Shown here one piece after another: positions 12,048-20,193 of a stretch of 64,000 nucleotides of DNA. Positions within the stretch are counted from its first letter, which is position 1; every line of letters begins with the position of its first letter. Source of the stretch: Mycobacterium sp. OAS707 (GTDB taxonomy: Bacteria > Actinomycetota > Actinomycetes > Mycobacteriales > Mycobacteriaceae); the NCBI RefSeq assembly GCF_014873705.1, contig NZ_JADBDS010000006.1:490799-554798 (forward strand), given 5' to 3'. Position numbers and translations under genes: made by a program. Below the pieces are notes generated by a model, which was not told the origin of the DNA, did not search any database, and saw only the letters and a program-made list of their open reading frames with translations.

Positions 12048-12716
12048 ATGGCTAAGACGTCCCCCGCGAACAAGCTGAGCGCCGCCGTGCGCACCGAGAC
12101 CGGCAAGGGCGCGTCACGTCGCGCCCGCCGCCTTGGCAAGGTCCCCGCCGTCCTCTACGGCCACGGCAGCGACCCGCAACACCTTGAACTCAACGCTCAC
12201 GACTTCTCGGCCGTGCTGCGCCACTCCGGCACCAACGCCGTGCTCACCCTCGATATCGAGGGCAAGGAGCAGTTGGCGCTGACCAAGGCGCTCGAGATCC
12301 ACCCGATCCGTCGCAGCATCCAGCACGTCGACCTGCTTGTCGTGCGCCGCGGCGAGAAGGTGACCGTTGAGGTCAACGTTCTTGTCGAGGGTGAGCCGGT
12401 CTCCGGGGCGCTTGTCACCCAGGACGCCAACACCATCACGGTCGAAGCAGACGTGCAGTCGATTCCCGATCACCTCACCGTGTCGATCGAGGGCGCCGAG
12501 CTCGGCACCCAGTTCACCGCGGGGGCCATCACCCTGCCGTCGGGCGTCAGCCTGATCTCGGATCCGGAGACGCTCGTCGTGAACGTCGTCGCGGCGCCCA
12601 CCGCTGAGGAGATGGAAGGCGAGGGTGCCGGCGAGGCAGCCGAAGCCGCGGGCGAGGCACCGGCCGAGGGCGAAGACGAGGCGACCGAAGAGGCGCCCGC
12701 CGAAGAGTCGGAGTAG
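12048..12716 (+). CDS. rplY: 50S ribosomal protein bL25, long CTC form
   Basis: A 222-residue general stress protein CTC-type bL25 that binds 5S rRNA. The N-terminal L25 domain (about 1-95) contains GASRRARRLGKVPAVLYGHG. The C-terminal TL5-type beta domain ends in an acidic Glu/Ala-rich tail of about 35 residues. AGGAG at 12033-12037 lies 10 nt before the ATG at 12048, deciding the start against the longer upstream frame. It is followed 6 nt later by pth, the conserved rplY-pth pair. Confidence 0.96.
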   Translation: MAKTSPANKLSAAVRTETGKGASRRARRLGKVPAVLYGHGSDPQHLELNAHDFSAVLRHSGTNAVLTLDIEGKEQLALTKALEIHPIRRSIQHVDLLVVRRGEKVTVEVNVLVEGEPVSGALVTQDANTITVEADVQSIPDHLTVSIEGAELGTQFTAGAITLPSGVSLISDPETLVVNVVAAPTAEEMEGEGAGEAAEAAGEAPAEGEDEATEEAPAEESE

Positions 12717-12722
12717 TTGGGC

Positions 12723-13301
12723 ATGGCCGACACACTTCTCGTGGTCGGCCTCGGCAACCCGGGCCCGCAATACGCAACGACCCGGCACAACATCGGTTTT
12801 CTTGTCGCCGACATCCTTTCCGACCGCGTCGGTTCGGGATTCAAGGTGCACAAGAAGTCTGGGGCCGAGGTGGCCACGGGCCGCCTCGGTGGCCGGTCGG
12901 TCGTGCTGGCCAAGCCGCGGTGCTACATGAACGAGTCCGGGCGCCAGGTCGGGCCGCTGGCCAAGTTCTACTCGGTGGCGCCCGCCGACATCGTGGTGAT
13001 CCACGACGAGCTCGACATCGACTTCGGTCGCATTCGGCTCAAGTTCGGCGGCGGCGTCGCCGGGCACAACGGCCTGCGCTCAGTCGGCTCATCGTTGGGC
13101 ACCAACGACTTTCAGCGTGTCCGCATAGGCATCGGCCGCCCGCCCGGACGGATGGAAGGCGCGGCGTTCGTGTTGGGAAACTTCACCAACGCCGAATGGC
13201 GCGAGGTTCCGACGATCTGTGAGCAGGCGGCCGACGCCACCGAACTACTTGTGGCCCAAGGGCTTGAGCCGGCGCAGAACACGGTCCACGCCTGGGGGTA
13301 G
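12723..13301 (+). CDS. pth: Peptidyl-tRNA hydrolase
   Basis: A 192-residue Pth that cleaves peptidyl-tRNA released from stalled ribosomes. Signatures are VVGLGNPGPQYATTRHNIGF with the catalytic His (about residue 22), YMNESG (about 67-72), HDELD and GGGVAGHNGLRS. Start ATG at 12723 (MADTLLVVGL) aligns with other mycobacterial Pth; the TTG at 12717 abuts the rplY stop. This is the last core gene before the accessory stretch, and pks16, its near neighbour in M. tuberculosis, appears here only at 43404. Confidence 0.97.
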   Translation: MADTLLVVGLGNPGPQYATTRHNIGFLVADILSDRVGSGFKVHKKSGAEVATGRLGGRSVVLAKPRCYMNESGRQVGPLAKFYSVAPADIVVIHDELDIDFGRIRLKFGGGVAGHNGLRSVGSSLGTNDFQRVRIGIGRPPGRMEGAAFVLGNFTNAEWREVPTICEQAADATELLVAQGLEPAQNTVHAWG

Positions 13302-13325
13302 AGGCGAGCGGGCGGGTAACCGAGT

Positions 13326-13442
13326 TGCCCGCCTCTGAGCGACAACGGTGCTTTCGCAGGTCAGCGGCTTAGCGCTAGCGCGTCGCGGAGCGACAACACC
13401 ATGCAAAACCACAGGTCCGGGGGTGTCGCTCAGAGGCGGGCA
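13326..13442. repeat. Long inverted repeat between convergent genes
   Basis: Two perfect 19-bp arms, 13326-13344 (TGCCCGCCTCTGAGCGACA) and 13424-13442 (its exact reverse complement), flank a 79-nt centre. The centre holds a 10-bp palindrome GCGCTAGCGC (13372-13381) and a further copy of GAGCGACAAC (13388-13397), also present in the left arm at 13337-13346. It sits between pth and the convergent Fe-S oxidoreductase gene. It may be a two-way terminator, a REP/MITE-like element or a recombination scar. Confidence 0.8.
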
Positions 13443-13463
13443 CAACGCCGGCGGTCAGAGGGT

Positions 13464-14498
13464 TCAGCGGCCCCGGATTCCGCTGTCGACGACCTTCACC
13501 TGCTTGTGCGGGTACCGGCGTTCGGCGTGCTCCTTGGCCGCCGAGTTGGGCAGCACGTAGAGCGTTTCCTTCTTCTCCTGCAGCGGCTTGAGCACCAGAT
13601 CCATGAAGCCCTTGCGGTCGTCGAGATAGGGCTCGATCACGTCCTCACCCGCGGGACACACTGCGAGGCAATACGCTGCCTTGTAGTTGGCCTTGAAGGA
13701 CAGGCTCTGCCACATCGACGCATTCTCGGAATCGCTGACGCGCGAACGAAAATCGTCGGCATCGGAACTGTCGGCGACGGTCTGCACCCAGTCGGTGAAC
13801 CCACCCATGAACTCGCGATAGTTGTGCACCGAGCACGCGACGAAGTCGAAGTCGCCGTTTTTCTTGATAGCACCGACGGGGCAGGCGGCCACACACAGCT
13901 TGCACTCCAGGCACGGCGAATAGTCAAGCGGCTCACCGTAACTGCTGACCGGTGCGGCGACAAGAATGGTGCCGAGCAGGATGAAGTTGCCGAACTTCGG
14001 ATGGATCACATTGCGGTGGATGCCCATCACCCCCAGACCTGAGGCGACCGCGACCGGCTTGTGCGCCACCACCCAGATGCGGCCGGGGTATTTGTCCATC
14101 TCCATCGGGAACGACATCGACGGGTTGATCGCGCGGTAGCCGGCGTCCTGAAGCGCCCGCGTGATCCGGTGCGCAGCCTCGTTCATGATTTCGCCGCTAC
14201 GGTGGAACTCCTGATTGGCCACACTGCGCGCGGTCGACCGGATGTTGTCGCGGTTCATCTTCACCACAAGCGAGATGTAGCTCTGCACGCCCGGCAGTGC
14301 CGCATCGACGTGCTCGCGCTCGCCGGCCAAGTCCGGGTTCTCGACGCTCGCGAAGGCGACGTCGTCGACGCCGGCGTCGAGACATACCTGCCGCAGCCAG
14401 TCCGCGTCGATGACCCCAGGCTTCTTCACTGTGCGGGCCCGCACTTTGCGAACCGTCGGGTGGTCGGCGAGGCGGGCCGGGATCTTCTCGAGAGCCAT
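13464..14498 (-). CDS. QueG/reductive-dehalogenase-like 4Fe-4S oxidoreductase
   Basis: A 344-residue protein with one clear 4Fe-4S ferredoxin motif, CLECKLCVAACPVG. A second Cys-rich segment, AYCLAVCPAG, lies about 75 residues later. The upstream domain (IWVVAHKPVAVASGLGVMGI, then HRNVIHPKFG) recalls epoxyqueuosine reductase and reductive dehalogenase relatives, which bind cobamide. I see no twin-Arg signal, so a cytosolic location is likely. The substrate is unknown. I chose ATG 14498 (MALEKIPARL) over GTG 14516, which would sit inside the 24-bp palindrome upstream. It is monocistronic and convergent with pth. Confidence 0.75.
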   Translation of the reverse strand: MALEKIPARLADHPTVRKVRARTVKKPGVIDADWLRQVCLDAGVDDVAFASVENPDLAGEREHVDAALPGVQSYISLVVKMNRDNIRSTARSVANQEFHRSGEIMNEAAHRITRALQDAGYRAINPSMSFPMEMDKYPGRIWVVAHKPVAVASGLGVMGIHRNVIHPKFGNFILLGTILVAAPVSSYGEPLDYSPCLECKLCVAACPVGAIKKNGDFDFVACSVHNYREFMGGFTDWVQTVADSSDADDFRSRVSDSENASMWQSLSFKANYKAAYCLAVCPAGEDVIEPYLDDRKGFMDLVLKPLQEKKETLYVLPNSAAKEHAERRYPHKQVKVVDSGIRGR

Positions 14499-14499
14499 G

Positions 14500-14523
14500 C
14501 TGAGTATAGTACACACTACTCAG
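14500..14523. promoter_or_regulatory. Operator-like palindrome at the Fe-S oxidoreductase start
   Basis: CTGAGTA (14500-14506) and TACTCAG (14517-14523) form perfect 7-bp arms around 10 bp whose inner GT and AC positions are also symmetric. It lies immediately upstream of the minus-strand ATG at 14498 and 67 nt before the divergent gene at 14590. Size and symmetry fit a TetR- or MarR-type dimer site. No regulator gene is adjacent. Confidence 0.55.
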
Positions 14524-14589
14524 GGTCTCAGGTGTAAAGAAAATGTCCGGATCGGACATTCGGGGCTCCGACGGGGGTACACCGGAGAC

Positions 14590-15129
14590 ATGAGCGGCAT
14601 CCGTACAGGCCACTGCGGCCTGCTACGACGGGGGTGGTCACGGTTGCTTGACGGCGACCGCGTTTGGGGGTCAATCGAAGTTCGTCCCGACCGCTTCGGG
14701 GTGACCCGATACCGGCTCGTGGTTTTCCCGCCGGGGATCAGCGAGTCCGAACGCAGGCGGGTTCGGCTGGCTCGGGGCTGGCCCGTGTGGGGCGCGCTGG
14801 TTTGGATCTTGTGCGAAATCTGGCTGAGCCACCTGACGGGGCCGATGACCGCATTGGTCGCGTCGACCGCGGTCTACCTCGGGTCGGGCGTGCTCGCCAC
14901 GGCCAAAGCGGGCGATGCGCGCAGACAGGTCAGGGAAATGGGCGTGACGGTGATGGCGGGCCACCACGATCCGATGTCGACTGCGCTGCTGCACAAGCGG
15001 GACACCCTCGCATGCGCGCTACTGGAGGCCGACGACCTACTGGCGCGCGGCGAGATCTCGCCGGCGGCCCACGAGATGACGTGGTGGCGCGTGTACGACC
15101 AGACGGGCCAGACGATCGTCGCGGCCTAG
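14590..15129 (+). CDS. Membrane-associated hypothetical protein
   Basis: A 179-residue protein. The N-terminal part has GSIEVRPDRFGVTRYRLVVF. Two adjacent hydrophobic stretches (about residues 68-82 and 86-103) may form a hairpin. The C-terminal half is polar and helical, with GEISPAAHEMTWWRVYDQTG. I do not recognise an enzymatic motif; proteins of this look recur in mycobacteria. The frame is open upstream to 14410, but the ATG at 14590 follows CGGAGAC. Its 3' end overlaps the convergent SDR gene by 4 nt. Confidence 0.65.
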   Translation: MSGIRTGHCGLLRRGWSRLLDGDRVWGSIEVRPDRFGVTRYRLVVFPPGISESERRRVRLARGWPVWGALVWILCEIWLSHLTGPMTALVASTAVYLGSGVLATAKAGDARRQVREMGVTVMAGHHDPMSTALLHKRDTLACALLEADDLLARGEISPAAHEMTWWRVYDQTGQTIVAA

Positions 15130-15851
15130 CCCCGCCTCAGCCGTTGTGTCTGGCCGTATGCGTCGATTGGGCTGTGCAACGCAAGACCGCCGTCAGCGAA
15201 CACGATCTGCCCTGTCACCCAGGACATTTCGAGCACAGCGACGATGGCTTCGGCGACGTCATCGGCCTCGCCGAGTCGGCCAAGTGCGGTGCGCTCCGTC
15301 AAGCCTTCCACCCAGCCCGGCAGTTGTTCGGGTTTGGCAAGCATCGGCGTGCGGGTGACACCGGGTCCGACGGCGTTGACGCGAATACCGTGCACGCCCC
15401 ACTCTGTCGCCGCAACCCGCACCAACATGTCGATGCCCGCCTTCGACACGCAGTAGGCGCCCATGTCGCGGTCGGCGAGTGTGCCGCTGATGCTGGAGAC
15501 AGCGACGATCGAGCCTCCGCTGCCTGCCTCGACCATGGCCTTGGCCACCGCTCGCATTGTCAAGCACGTGCCGGTCAGGTTGGTGTCGATGACACGCCGC
15601 CAGTCGGCGGGGCTCTGGTCGAGCAGCAGTCCCGATGCCCCGATGCCGGCGCAGGCGACGAGCCGGTCGGGCGTGCCGTGCTCGGCGACGGTCTGGTCGA
15701 CGGCAGCCGACACTGCCTCGGGATCGCTGATGTCGCAATCGATATCGCCGCCCTTGAGGTCCCACACGATCACGTCGGCTTTCGCAGCTCGCAGTCGGCC
15801 GGCGACCGCGCTTCCGATCCCGGACGCTCCCCCGGTGACGACGGCGATCAC
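15126..15851 (-). CDS. SDR-family oxidoreductase
   Basis: A 241-residue classical SDR. It has TGGASGIG at about residues 6-13, CAGIG, the catalytic Ser in VSSISG and YCVSK (Tyr/Lys). The C-terminus carries the common GQIVFADGG motif. The DLKGGDIDCDI region after the second strand (Asp) suggests NAD. It is the last gene of a three-gene minus-strand operon (monooxygenase, VOC protein, SDR), and its GTG at 15851 overlaps the VOC stop. Together the set looks like oxidative breakdown of a ketone or cyclic alcohol. The substrate is not evident. Confidence 0.85.
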   Translation of the reverse strand: MIAVVTGGASGIGSAVAGRLRAAKADVIVWDLKGGDIDCDISDPEAVSAAVDQTVAEHGTPDRLVACAGIGASGLLLDQSPADWRRVIDTNLTGTCLTMRAVAKAMVEAGSGGSIVAVSSISGTLADRDMGAYCVSKAGIDMLVRVAATEWGVHGIRVNAVGPGVTRTPMLAKPEQLPGWVEGLTERTALGRLGEADDVAEAIVAVLEMSWVTGQIVFADGGLALHSPIDAYGQTQRLRRG

Positions 15852-16288
15852 TGCGCAGGCCCGATCAGCTCGACGCGCACTCCGTCGGGCGCGGTGATCA
15901 CCGCCATCGCGACGGTCTTGCCGCCAGGGGCAGGCATGTCGATGCGGCGCACACCGCCGTCGAAACCGAGTGCGGCGAGCCCGGCCAGGGTTGCTTCCAC
16001 GTCACGCTGGAGTGAGAGCAGAAAGAAGCCGAACGCCGGCTCCTCTGGGAGCACCGGACCGGTTGGCGCGTCGTCGAATTGGACCAGTTCGACGATCCCC
16101 GAGTCGGGCGTGGCCGGGTCGCCGAGGAAGATCGATCGCAGCCGGTCAGTACGGGCATTGAACAATGTGGGCCAATCGCCGGTGAAGGTGTGGTCGAACA
16201 GTTCCGTGAAGCCCAGCCCGTCGCACCAGAACCGTTTCGAGCGTTCGACGTCGGCGGTGACTATCGCAGTGTGGTGGATTCCCGGCAC
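15848..16288 (-). CDS. VOC (glyoxalase/bleomycin-resistance/dioxygenase) family protein
   Basis: A 146-residue two-module VOC protein. The first module begins IHHTAIVTADVERSKRFWCD, and the C-terminal metal-site Glu lies in PDGVRVELIGPAQ. The family includes isomerases, dioxygenases and binding proteins, so function cannot be fixed. It starts at GTG 16288, inside the upstream monooxygenase gene (28-nt overlap), and its stop overlaps the SDR start. The tight overlap implies coordinated translation. Confidence 0.8.
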   Translation of the reverse strand: MPGIHHTAIVTADVERSKRFWCDGLGFTELFDHTFTGDWPTLFNARTDRLRSIFLGDPATPDSGIVELVQFDDAPTGPVLPEEPAFGFFLLSLQRDVEATLAGLAALGFDGGVRRIDMPAPGGKTVAMAVITAPDGVRVELIGPAQ

Positions 16289-17742
16289 GCGGTCGCCTCC
16301 ATCCGATTGAATGCATCGAGTCCGACCCGGCCGAGCATCGTCACGAACTGCGTTCCGCTGTAAGGGAACTGAGTGACGACCTTGCCGTTCGGATGACGGT
16401 AGTAGTTGTTGCAGTTGGCCAGCCAGACGGTGCCCCGCATCGCCTGCTGGATGTCGGCGTTGTAGGCGTCGTGAACGTCTTGTTTGATGTCGATGGCGGG
16501 TATGCGGTGGTGGACCATGTCGTCGAGGGTGCGGCGAACGAACTCCGCCTGGGCCTCGAGGATGTAGATGATCGAGGTCACGCCGTTGGTGTTGGGGCCG
16601 TACAGCGTGAACAGGTTCGGATAGCCGGGGACGACGGTGCCGAGATACGCCTCCGGGCCATCGCGCCAGTCGTCATGCAGGCGGCGGCCGTCAGTGCCGT
16701 AGACGTCGAGGCTGCGGAGGTAGTCGGCGGCGTGAAAACCGGTGCCGTAGATGACGGTGTCGACTTCGTGCTCTGTGCCATCGGCGGTGCGCAGGCCCCG
16801 GTCGGTGAACTCGACGATCGGCGACGTCTCGAGATGCACGTTGGGTAATGCGAAGGTCGGGAACCAGGCGCGGGATTGCAACGGCCGCTTGCAGCCGACC
16901 GGATAGGTCGGCTGCAGCTTGGCCCGCAGTTGAGGATCTGCAACCTTGCGTATCAGGTAGGCACGGGCCATCTCGGTGAGTTCCTTGGTCATGTCCGAGT
17001 CGACACCGAAATTCGCGGACTCGTAAGCCTCGAACGCCGCGTCGCGCACCTTCAGCGCCTCTTCGGGATCGCGCTCGAAGAGTTCGTGTTGCTCTGGGGT
17101 GAAGGGTTCGTCGTAGCGCGGACTCACCCAGATCGGTGTCCGCTGGAACACGGTGAGATGTGCAGTGTGCGGGGCGATCTCGGGAACATACTGGATGGCG
17201 CTGGCGCCGGTGCCGATCGACGCGACCCGCTCCCCCGCCGTAGTTTTCGAGTGGTCCCACTGCGATGAATGGAACGCGCGTCCGCGAAAATGGTTGGCGC
17301 CGGGGATATCCGGAATGTTGGGCTGGTCCAGCATGCCGACCGCGGTGACGACGGCGTCGAACCGATGCACGGCGCCGTCGTCGGTCTCCAGCGTCCAGCG
17401 CCGGTCGGCGTGGGACCACCTCAGGGTCGTGACGCGGCTGCCGGTTCGGAGGTGGTTGGCGAGCTCATTGTCGGTGGCGACCTTCTCGAGGTAGGCGAGG
17501 ATCTCCGGTTGGTTGGCGAAGGTCTTGCTCCAGCGTGGGTTGAGCGCGAACGAGTAGGAGTAGAAGTGTGACGGGACGTCGCAAGCCGCGCCAGGATAGG
17601 TGTTGTTGCGCCAGGTGCCGCCGAAGCCGTGGTTGCGGTCGAAGATGGTGAAGTCGTAGCCGCCTGCGGCGAGCTGGATCGCCATCGCAATGCCGCCGGG
17701 GCCTGCCCCGATGACTGCGACCTTCGGTTTTCCGCCCGCCAT
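16261..17742 (-). CDS. Flavin-containing / Baeyer-Villiger-type monooxygenase
   Basis: A 493-residue class B flavoprotein monooxygenase. The FAD Rossmann motif is GAGPGGIAMAI (about residues 12-22), followed by FGGTWRNNTYPGAACD. The BVMO-like fingerprint is FRGRAFHSSQWD (about 155-166). The NADPH Rossmann motif is IGTGASAIQ, and the C-terminal FAD motif contains YGTGF. The residue after W in the fingerprint is D, where classical Baeyer-Villiger enzymes have P or D. Likely inserts oxygen beside a ketone or oxidises a heteroatom using NADPH and O2. It is first in the operon with the VOC and SDR genes. Confidence 0.88.
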   Translation of the reverse strand: MAGGKPKVAVIGAGPGGIAMAIQLAAGGYDFTIFDRNHGFGGTWRNNTYPGAACDVPSHFYSYSFALNPRWSKTFANQPEILAYLEKVATDNELANHLRTGSRVTTLRWSHADRRWTLETDDGAVHRFDAVVTAVGMLDQPNIPDIPGANHFRGRAFHSSQWDHSKTTAGERVASIGTGASAIQYVPEIAPHTAHLTVFQRTPIWVSPRYDEPFTPEQHELFERDPEEALKVRDAAFEAYESANFGVDSDMTKELTEMARAYLIRKVADPQLRAKLQPTYPVGCKRPLQSRAWFPTFALPNVHLETSPIVEFTDRGLRTADGTEHEVDTVIYGTGFHAADYLRSLDVYGTDGRRLHDDWRDGPEAYLGTVVPGYPNLFTLYGPNTNGVTSIIYILEAQAEFVRRTLDDMVHHRIPAIDIKQDVHDAYNADIQQAMRGTVWLANCNNYYRHPNGKVVTQFPYSGTQFVTMLGRVGLDAFNRMEATACRESTTLR

Positions 17743-17815
17743 CGTGCAATCATTACATAAATAGCGGAATGCGTAACTGCGCGGCGGTCGGCAATGGCCG
17801 GCTCTTCAGGCGCCG

Positions 17816-18277
17816 TTGTGCGAATATTTGCCGGTGGACGAGGGCACCGGGGACCAGCCGGAAAACCGAAGAACCTTCTTCGGGGTGCGCAATGTCATGT
17901 TGCTGATGATGTTGTTGATCGTCGGCGTCGGGCTTTACCAACTGCGCGACGACTGGCACCCGATCTATGAGTACCGGCTCGGTACTGCCACGACAGCCAC
18001 TATTGATCACTGCGACCGATCAAGCACACCTCGCCACATCGTTACGTGCACGGGTACCTGGAATGTCGGCGGACAATCTCAGTCCGGCATCATCGATGGG
18101 GCCGACCGAATGCTCGCGCCCGGATCGTCGCTAGCCGTTCACGTGAACGATGGCGCCGCCTACACCGCGCGATCAGTACACATGTCCATTTTCTTCATTG
18201 TCTTTTTTGGCCTGGTCCTATTAGGGCTCTGCGCCTTGATGATTCGTGCTGTGCGAAGGCTGCGCACCGACCGATAA
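17816..18277 (+). CDS. Small two-TM membrane protein, unknown function
   Basis: A 153-residue protein with two hydrophobic segments, VMLLMMLLIVGVGLYQL (about residues 27-43) and IFFIVFFGLVLLGLCALMI (about 124-142). They enclose an extracytoplasmic domain with three Cys (HCDRSS and VTCTG). The architecture resembles DUF3592-type membrane proteins but I cannot assign it. The start is uncertain: TTG at 17816 or GTG at 17834. Divergent from the monooxygenase operon. Confidence 0.6.
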   Translation: MCEYLPVDEGTGDQPENRRTFFGVRNVMLLMMLLIVGVGLYQLRDDWHPIYEYRLGTATTATIDHCDRSSTPRHIVTCTGTWNVGGQSQSGIIDGADRMLAPGSSLAVHVNDGAAYTARSVHMSIFFIVFFGLVLLGLCALMIRAVRRLRTDR

Positions 18278-18296
18278 CCGGCCAAGCGCAACGCAC

Positions 18297-19145
18297 CTAG
18301 CCTCCCGTACGACGCGCATACGCCCGCAACGCGAACGGCGCGAACACCGCCGTCAACGCCACCGACCACAGAACGGTCGCCAGGATCGGATGGTGCAGCG
18401 GCAGCTGAGCGCTGGCAGGTGCCGGCCCGCCGTTGCCCCACAGCTCCCGCATGGCCTGAGCCAGCGAGGAAACCGGATTCCACTCCGCGATCACCCGCAA
18501 CCAGTGCTGCATCGGCTCTGTCGGCGCAAACGTGTTGGCCAGAAAGGTGATCGGGAACAGCACCGTGAACATCACGCCGTTGACGGCCTCGACCGACCGC
18601 ATCACCGAACCGATCAGAATGCCGAACCAGATCATGGAAAAGCCGAACACCAGAATCAGCAGGAACGCCAGCGCAGCCTCGGCGACGCTACCGCGAATCC
18701 GCCACCCGATGGCCAACCCGGTCACAGCCATCACCACCACACCGATCGACGAGTGCATCAGGCTGGCAACACTGCGCCCGATCAACACCGACGACCTTGC
18801 GATCGGCAGTGACCGGAACCGATCGATGATGCCCTTCTCGACATCTGCCGTGATCCCCGACGCCACGACGAACGCGGTGAAGACGATGGTCTGCGCCTGG
18901 ATTCCGGGCAGCAGGAACTCCCGGTAGGACGCGCTGCCGCCCGTCGCGATCGACGCGCCGAAGACGAACGCGAACAACAGCACGAACATGATCGGCTGCA
19001 CCGTCACGTCGCTGAGCATCTCGGGCATCCGCTTGGTGTGGATCATGTTGCGCTTCACCATGATCCACGACTGCTGCACGATGTTGGTTGAATGAGTGCG
19101 TGCCGGCTCCAGCTGGATCTGCGTCGGCGTCGCCGTGGTGGTCAT
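18297..19145 (-). CDS. ABC-2 type exporter permease (DrrB-like)
   Basis: A 282-residue ABC-2 permease with six predicted TM segments and the family region GIIDRFRSLPIARSSVLIGR at about residues 108-127. It follows its ATPase with an ATGA overlap (19145-19142), so both are translated together. DrrAB-type pairs export drugs or lipids such as daunorubicin or phthiocerol dimycocerosate. The substrate here is unknown. The minus-strand frame is open upstream inside the ATPase gene, but the ATG at 19145 (MTTTATPTQIQLEP) is the natural start. Confidence 0.9.
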   Translation of the reverse strand: MTTTATPTQIQLEPARTHSTNIVQQSWIMVKRNMIHTKRMPEMLSDVTVQPIMFVLLFAFVFGASIATGGSASYREFLLPGIQAQTIVFTAFVVASGITADVEKGIIDRFRSLPIARSSVLIGRSVASLMHSSIGVVVMAVTGLAIGWRIRGSVAEAALAFLLILVFGFSMIWFGILIGSVMRSVEAVNGVMFTVLFPITFLANTFAPTEPMQHWLRVIAEWNPVSSLAQAMRELWGNGGPAPASAQLPLHHPILATVLWSVALTAVFAPFALRAYARRTGG

Positions 19146-20095
19146 GCGTCTACCTCTTCCTCTTCGGTGCGGTGCCCGGTGAGTGACAGGAACACGTCGT
19201 CGAGACTGGGCCGCGAGAGCCCGATGTCGTCGACGTCGATGTCGCTGTCGCGCAGCCAGCCCGCGACTCGCACCATGTCGGCCAGGCCGTCGGCGGCCGC
19301 GGTGAGCTGCCGCGCGCCCGCGTCGACGAACACCTCGGCGCCCGTCTTCCCCAGCAGCGCCTGCGCCGCGGGCAGGTCGTCGGCGTTGGACACCGTGACG
19401 ACCAGGCTGGCGGTGCCCGCCTGATCCTTGAGCTGCAGCGGCGAGCCCTCGGCGATGATGCGGCCCTTGTCGATCACCACGATGTTGTCGGCCAGCTGAT
19501 CGGCTTCCTCCAGGTATTGCGTGGTCAGCAACAGCGTCGTCCCACCCTTGACCAGGCCGCGCAGCACCTCCCACAGGTCGCTGCGGCTGCGGGGATCCAG
19601 CCCGGTGGTTGGCTCGTCGAGGAACAACACCGGCGGCGACGCCAGCAGACTGACGGCGAGGTCGAGTCGGCGGCGCATCCCGCCTGAGTACGACTTGACG
19701 ACGCGATCGGCGGCATCGGCGATCGAAAACTGTTCCAGCAGTTGGTCTCCCAGCCGCGTCAGCTCCTTGCGCCGAATGCCGTAGAGCCCGCCGATCATCC
19801 GGATGTTCTCGCGGCCGGTGAGCAGTTCGTCGACGGTGGCGACCTGACCCGTCAGGCCCATGCTGCGCCGCACCTTGTCCGGCTCGCGCACCACGTCGTA
19901 CCCGGCGACGCGTGCCGTGCCGCTGGTGGGCTGCGTCAGCGTCGTCATCATCCGCACCGTCGTGGTCTTGCCTGCGCCGTTGGGGCCGAGCAGGCCGAGC
20001 ACCGTGCCGGGCGCAACCGCGAAGCTGACCCCGTCAACCGCGGTGTTCTCGCCGAAACTCTTGACCAGGTCGATGGCCTCGATCGCGGGTGTCAT
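19142..20095 (-). CDS. ABC exporter ATP-binding protein (DrrA-like)
   Basis: A 317-residue ABC ATPase. Walker A is LGPNGAGKTTT (about residues 35-45), the signature is KSYSGGMRRRLDLA, Walker B is VLFLDEPTTGLD, and the H-loop position is occupied by Q (LLTTQYLEEAD), as is common in DrrA proteins. A C-terminal DrrA-type domain ends in acidic EEEEVDA. Start ATG at 20095 (MTPAIEAIDLVKSFG) agrees with the family; the frame upstream to 20173 has no conserved content. Forms an exporter with the overlapping permease gene. Confidence 0.92.
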   Translation of the reverse strand: MTPAIEAIDLVKSFGENTAVDGVSFAVAPGTVLGLLGPNGAGKTTTVRMMTTLTQPTSGTARVAGYDVVREPDKVRRSMGLTGQVATVDELLTGRENIRMIGGLYGIRRKELTRLGDQLLEQFSIADAADRVVKSYSGGMRRRLDLAVSLLASPPVLFLDEPTTGLDPRSRSDLWEVLRGLVKGGTTLLLTTQYLEEADQLADNIVVIDKGRIIAEGSPLQLKDQAGTASLVVTVSNADDLPAAQALLGKTGAEVFVDAGARQLTAAADGLADMVRVAGWLRDSDIDVDDIGLSRPSLDDVFLSLTGHRTEEEEVDA

Positions 20096-20193
20096 GCCCC
20101 GACCGTATCGGCGCATACCGACACAGGGCCATTGGTTTTGTTTCCGCTTCTGGACGCCCGCCTGCGGGTACAACAGATCCAGGAGTATCCGAA

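Noticed and set aside
18297..19574. A 425-residue fused ABC permease
   Set aside because: The first 140 residues are Arg-rich out-of-frame translation of the ATPase gene; the permease starts at ATG 19145 with an ATGA overlap.
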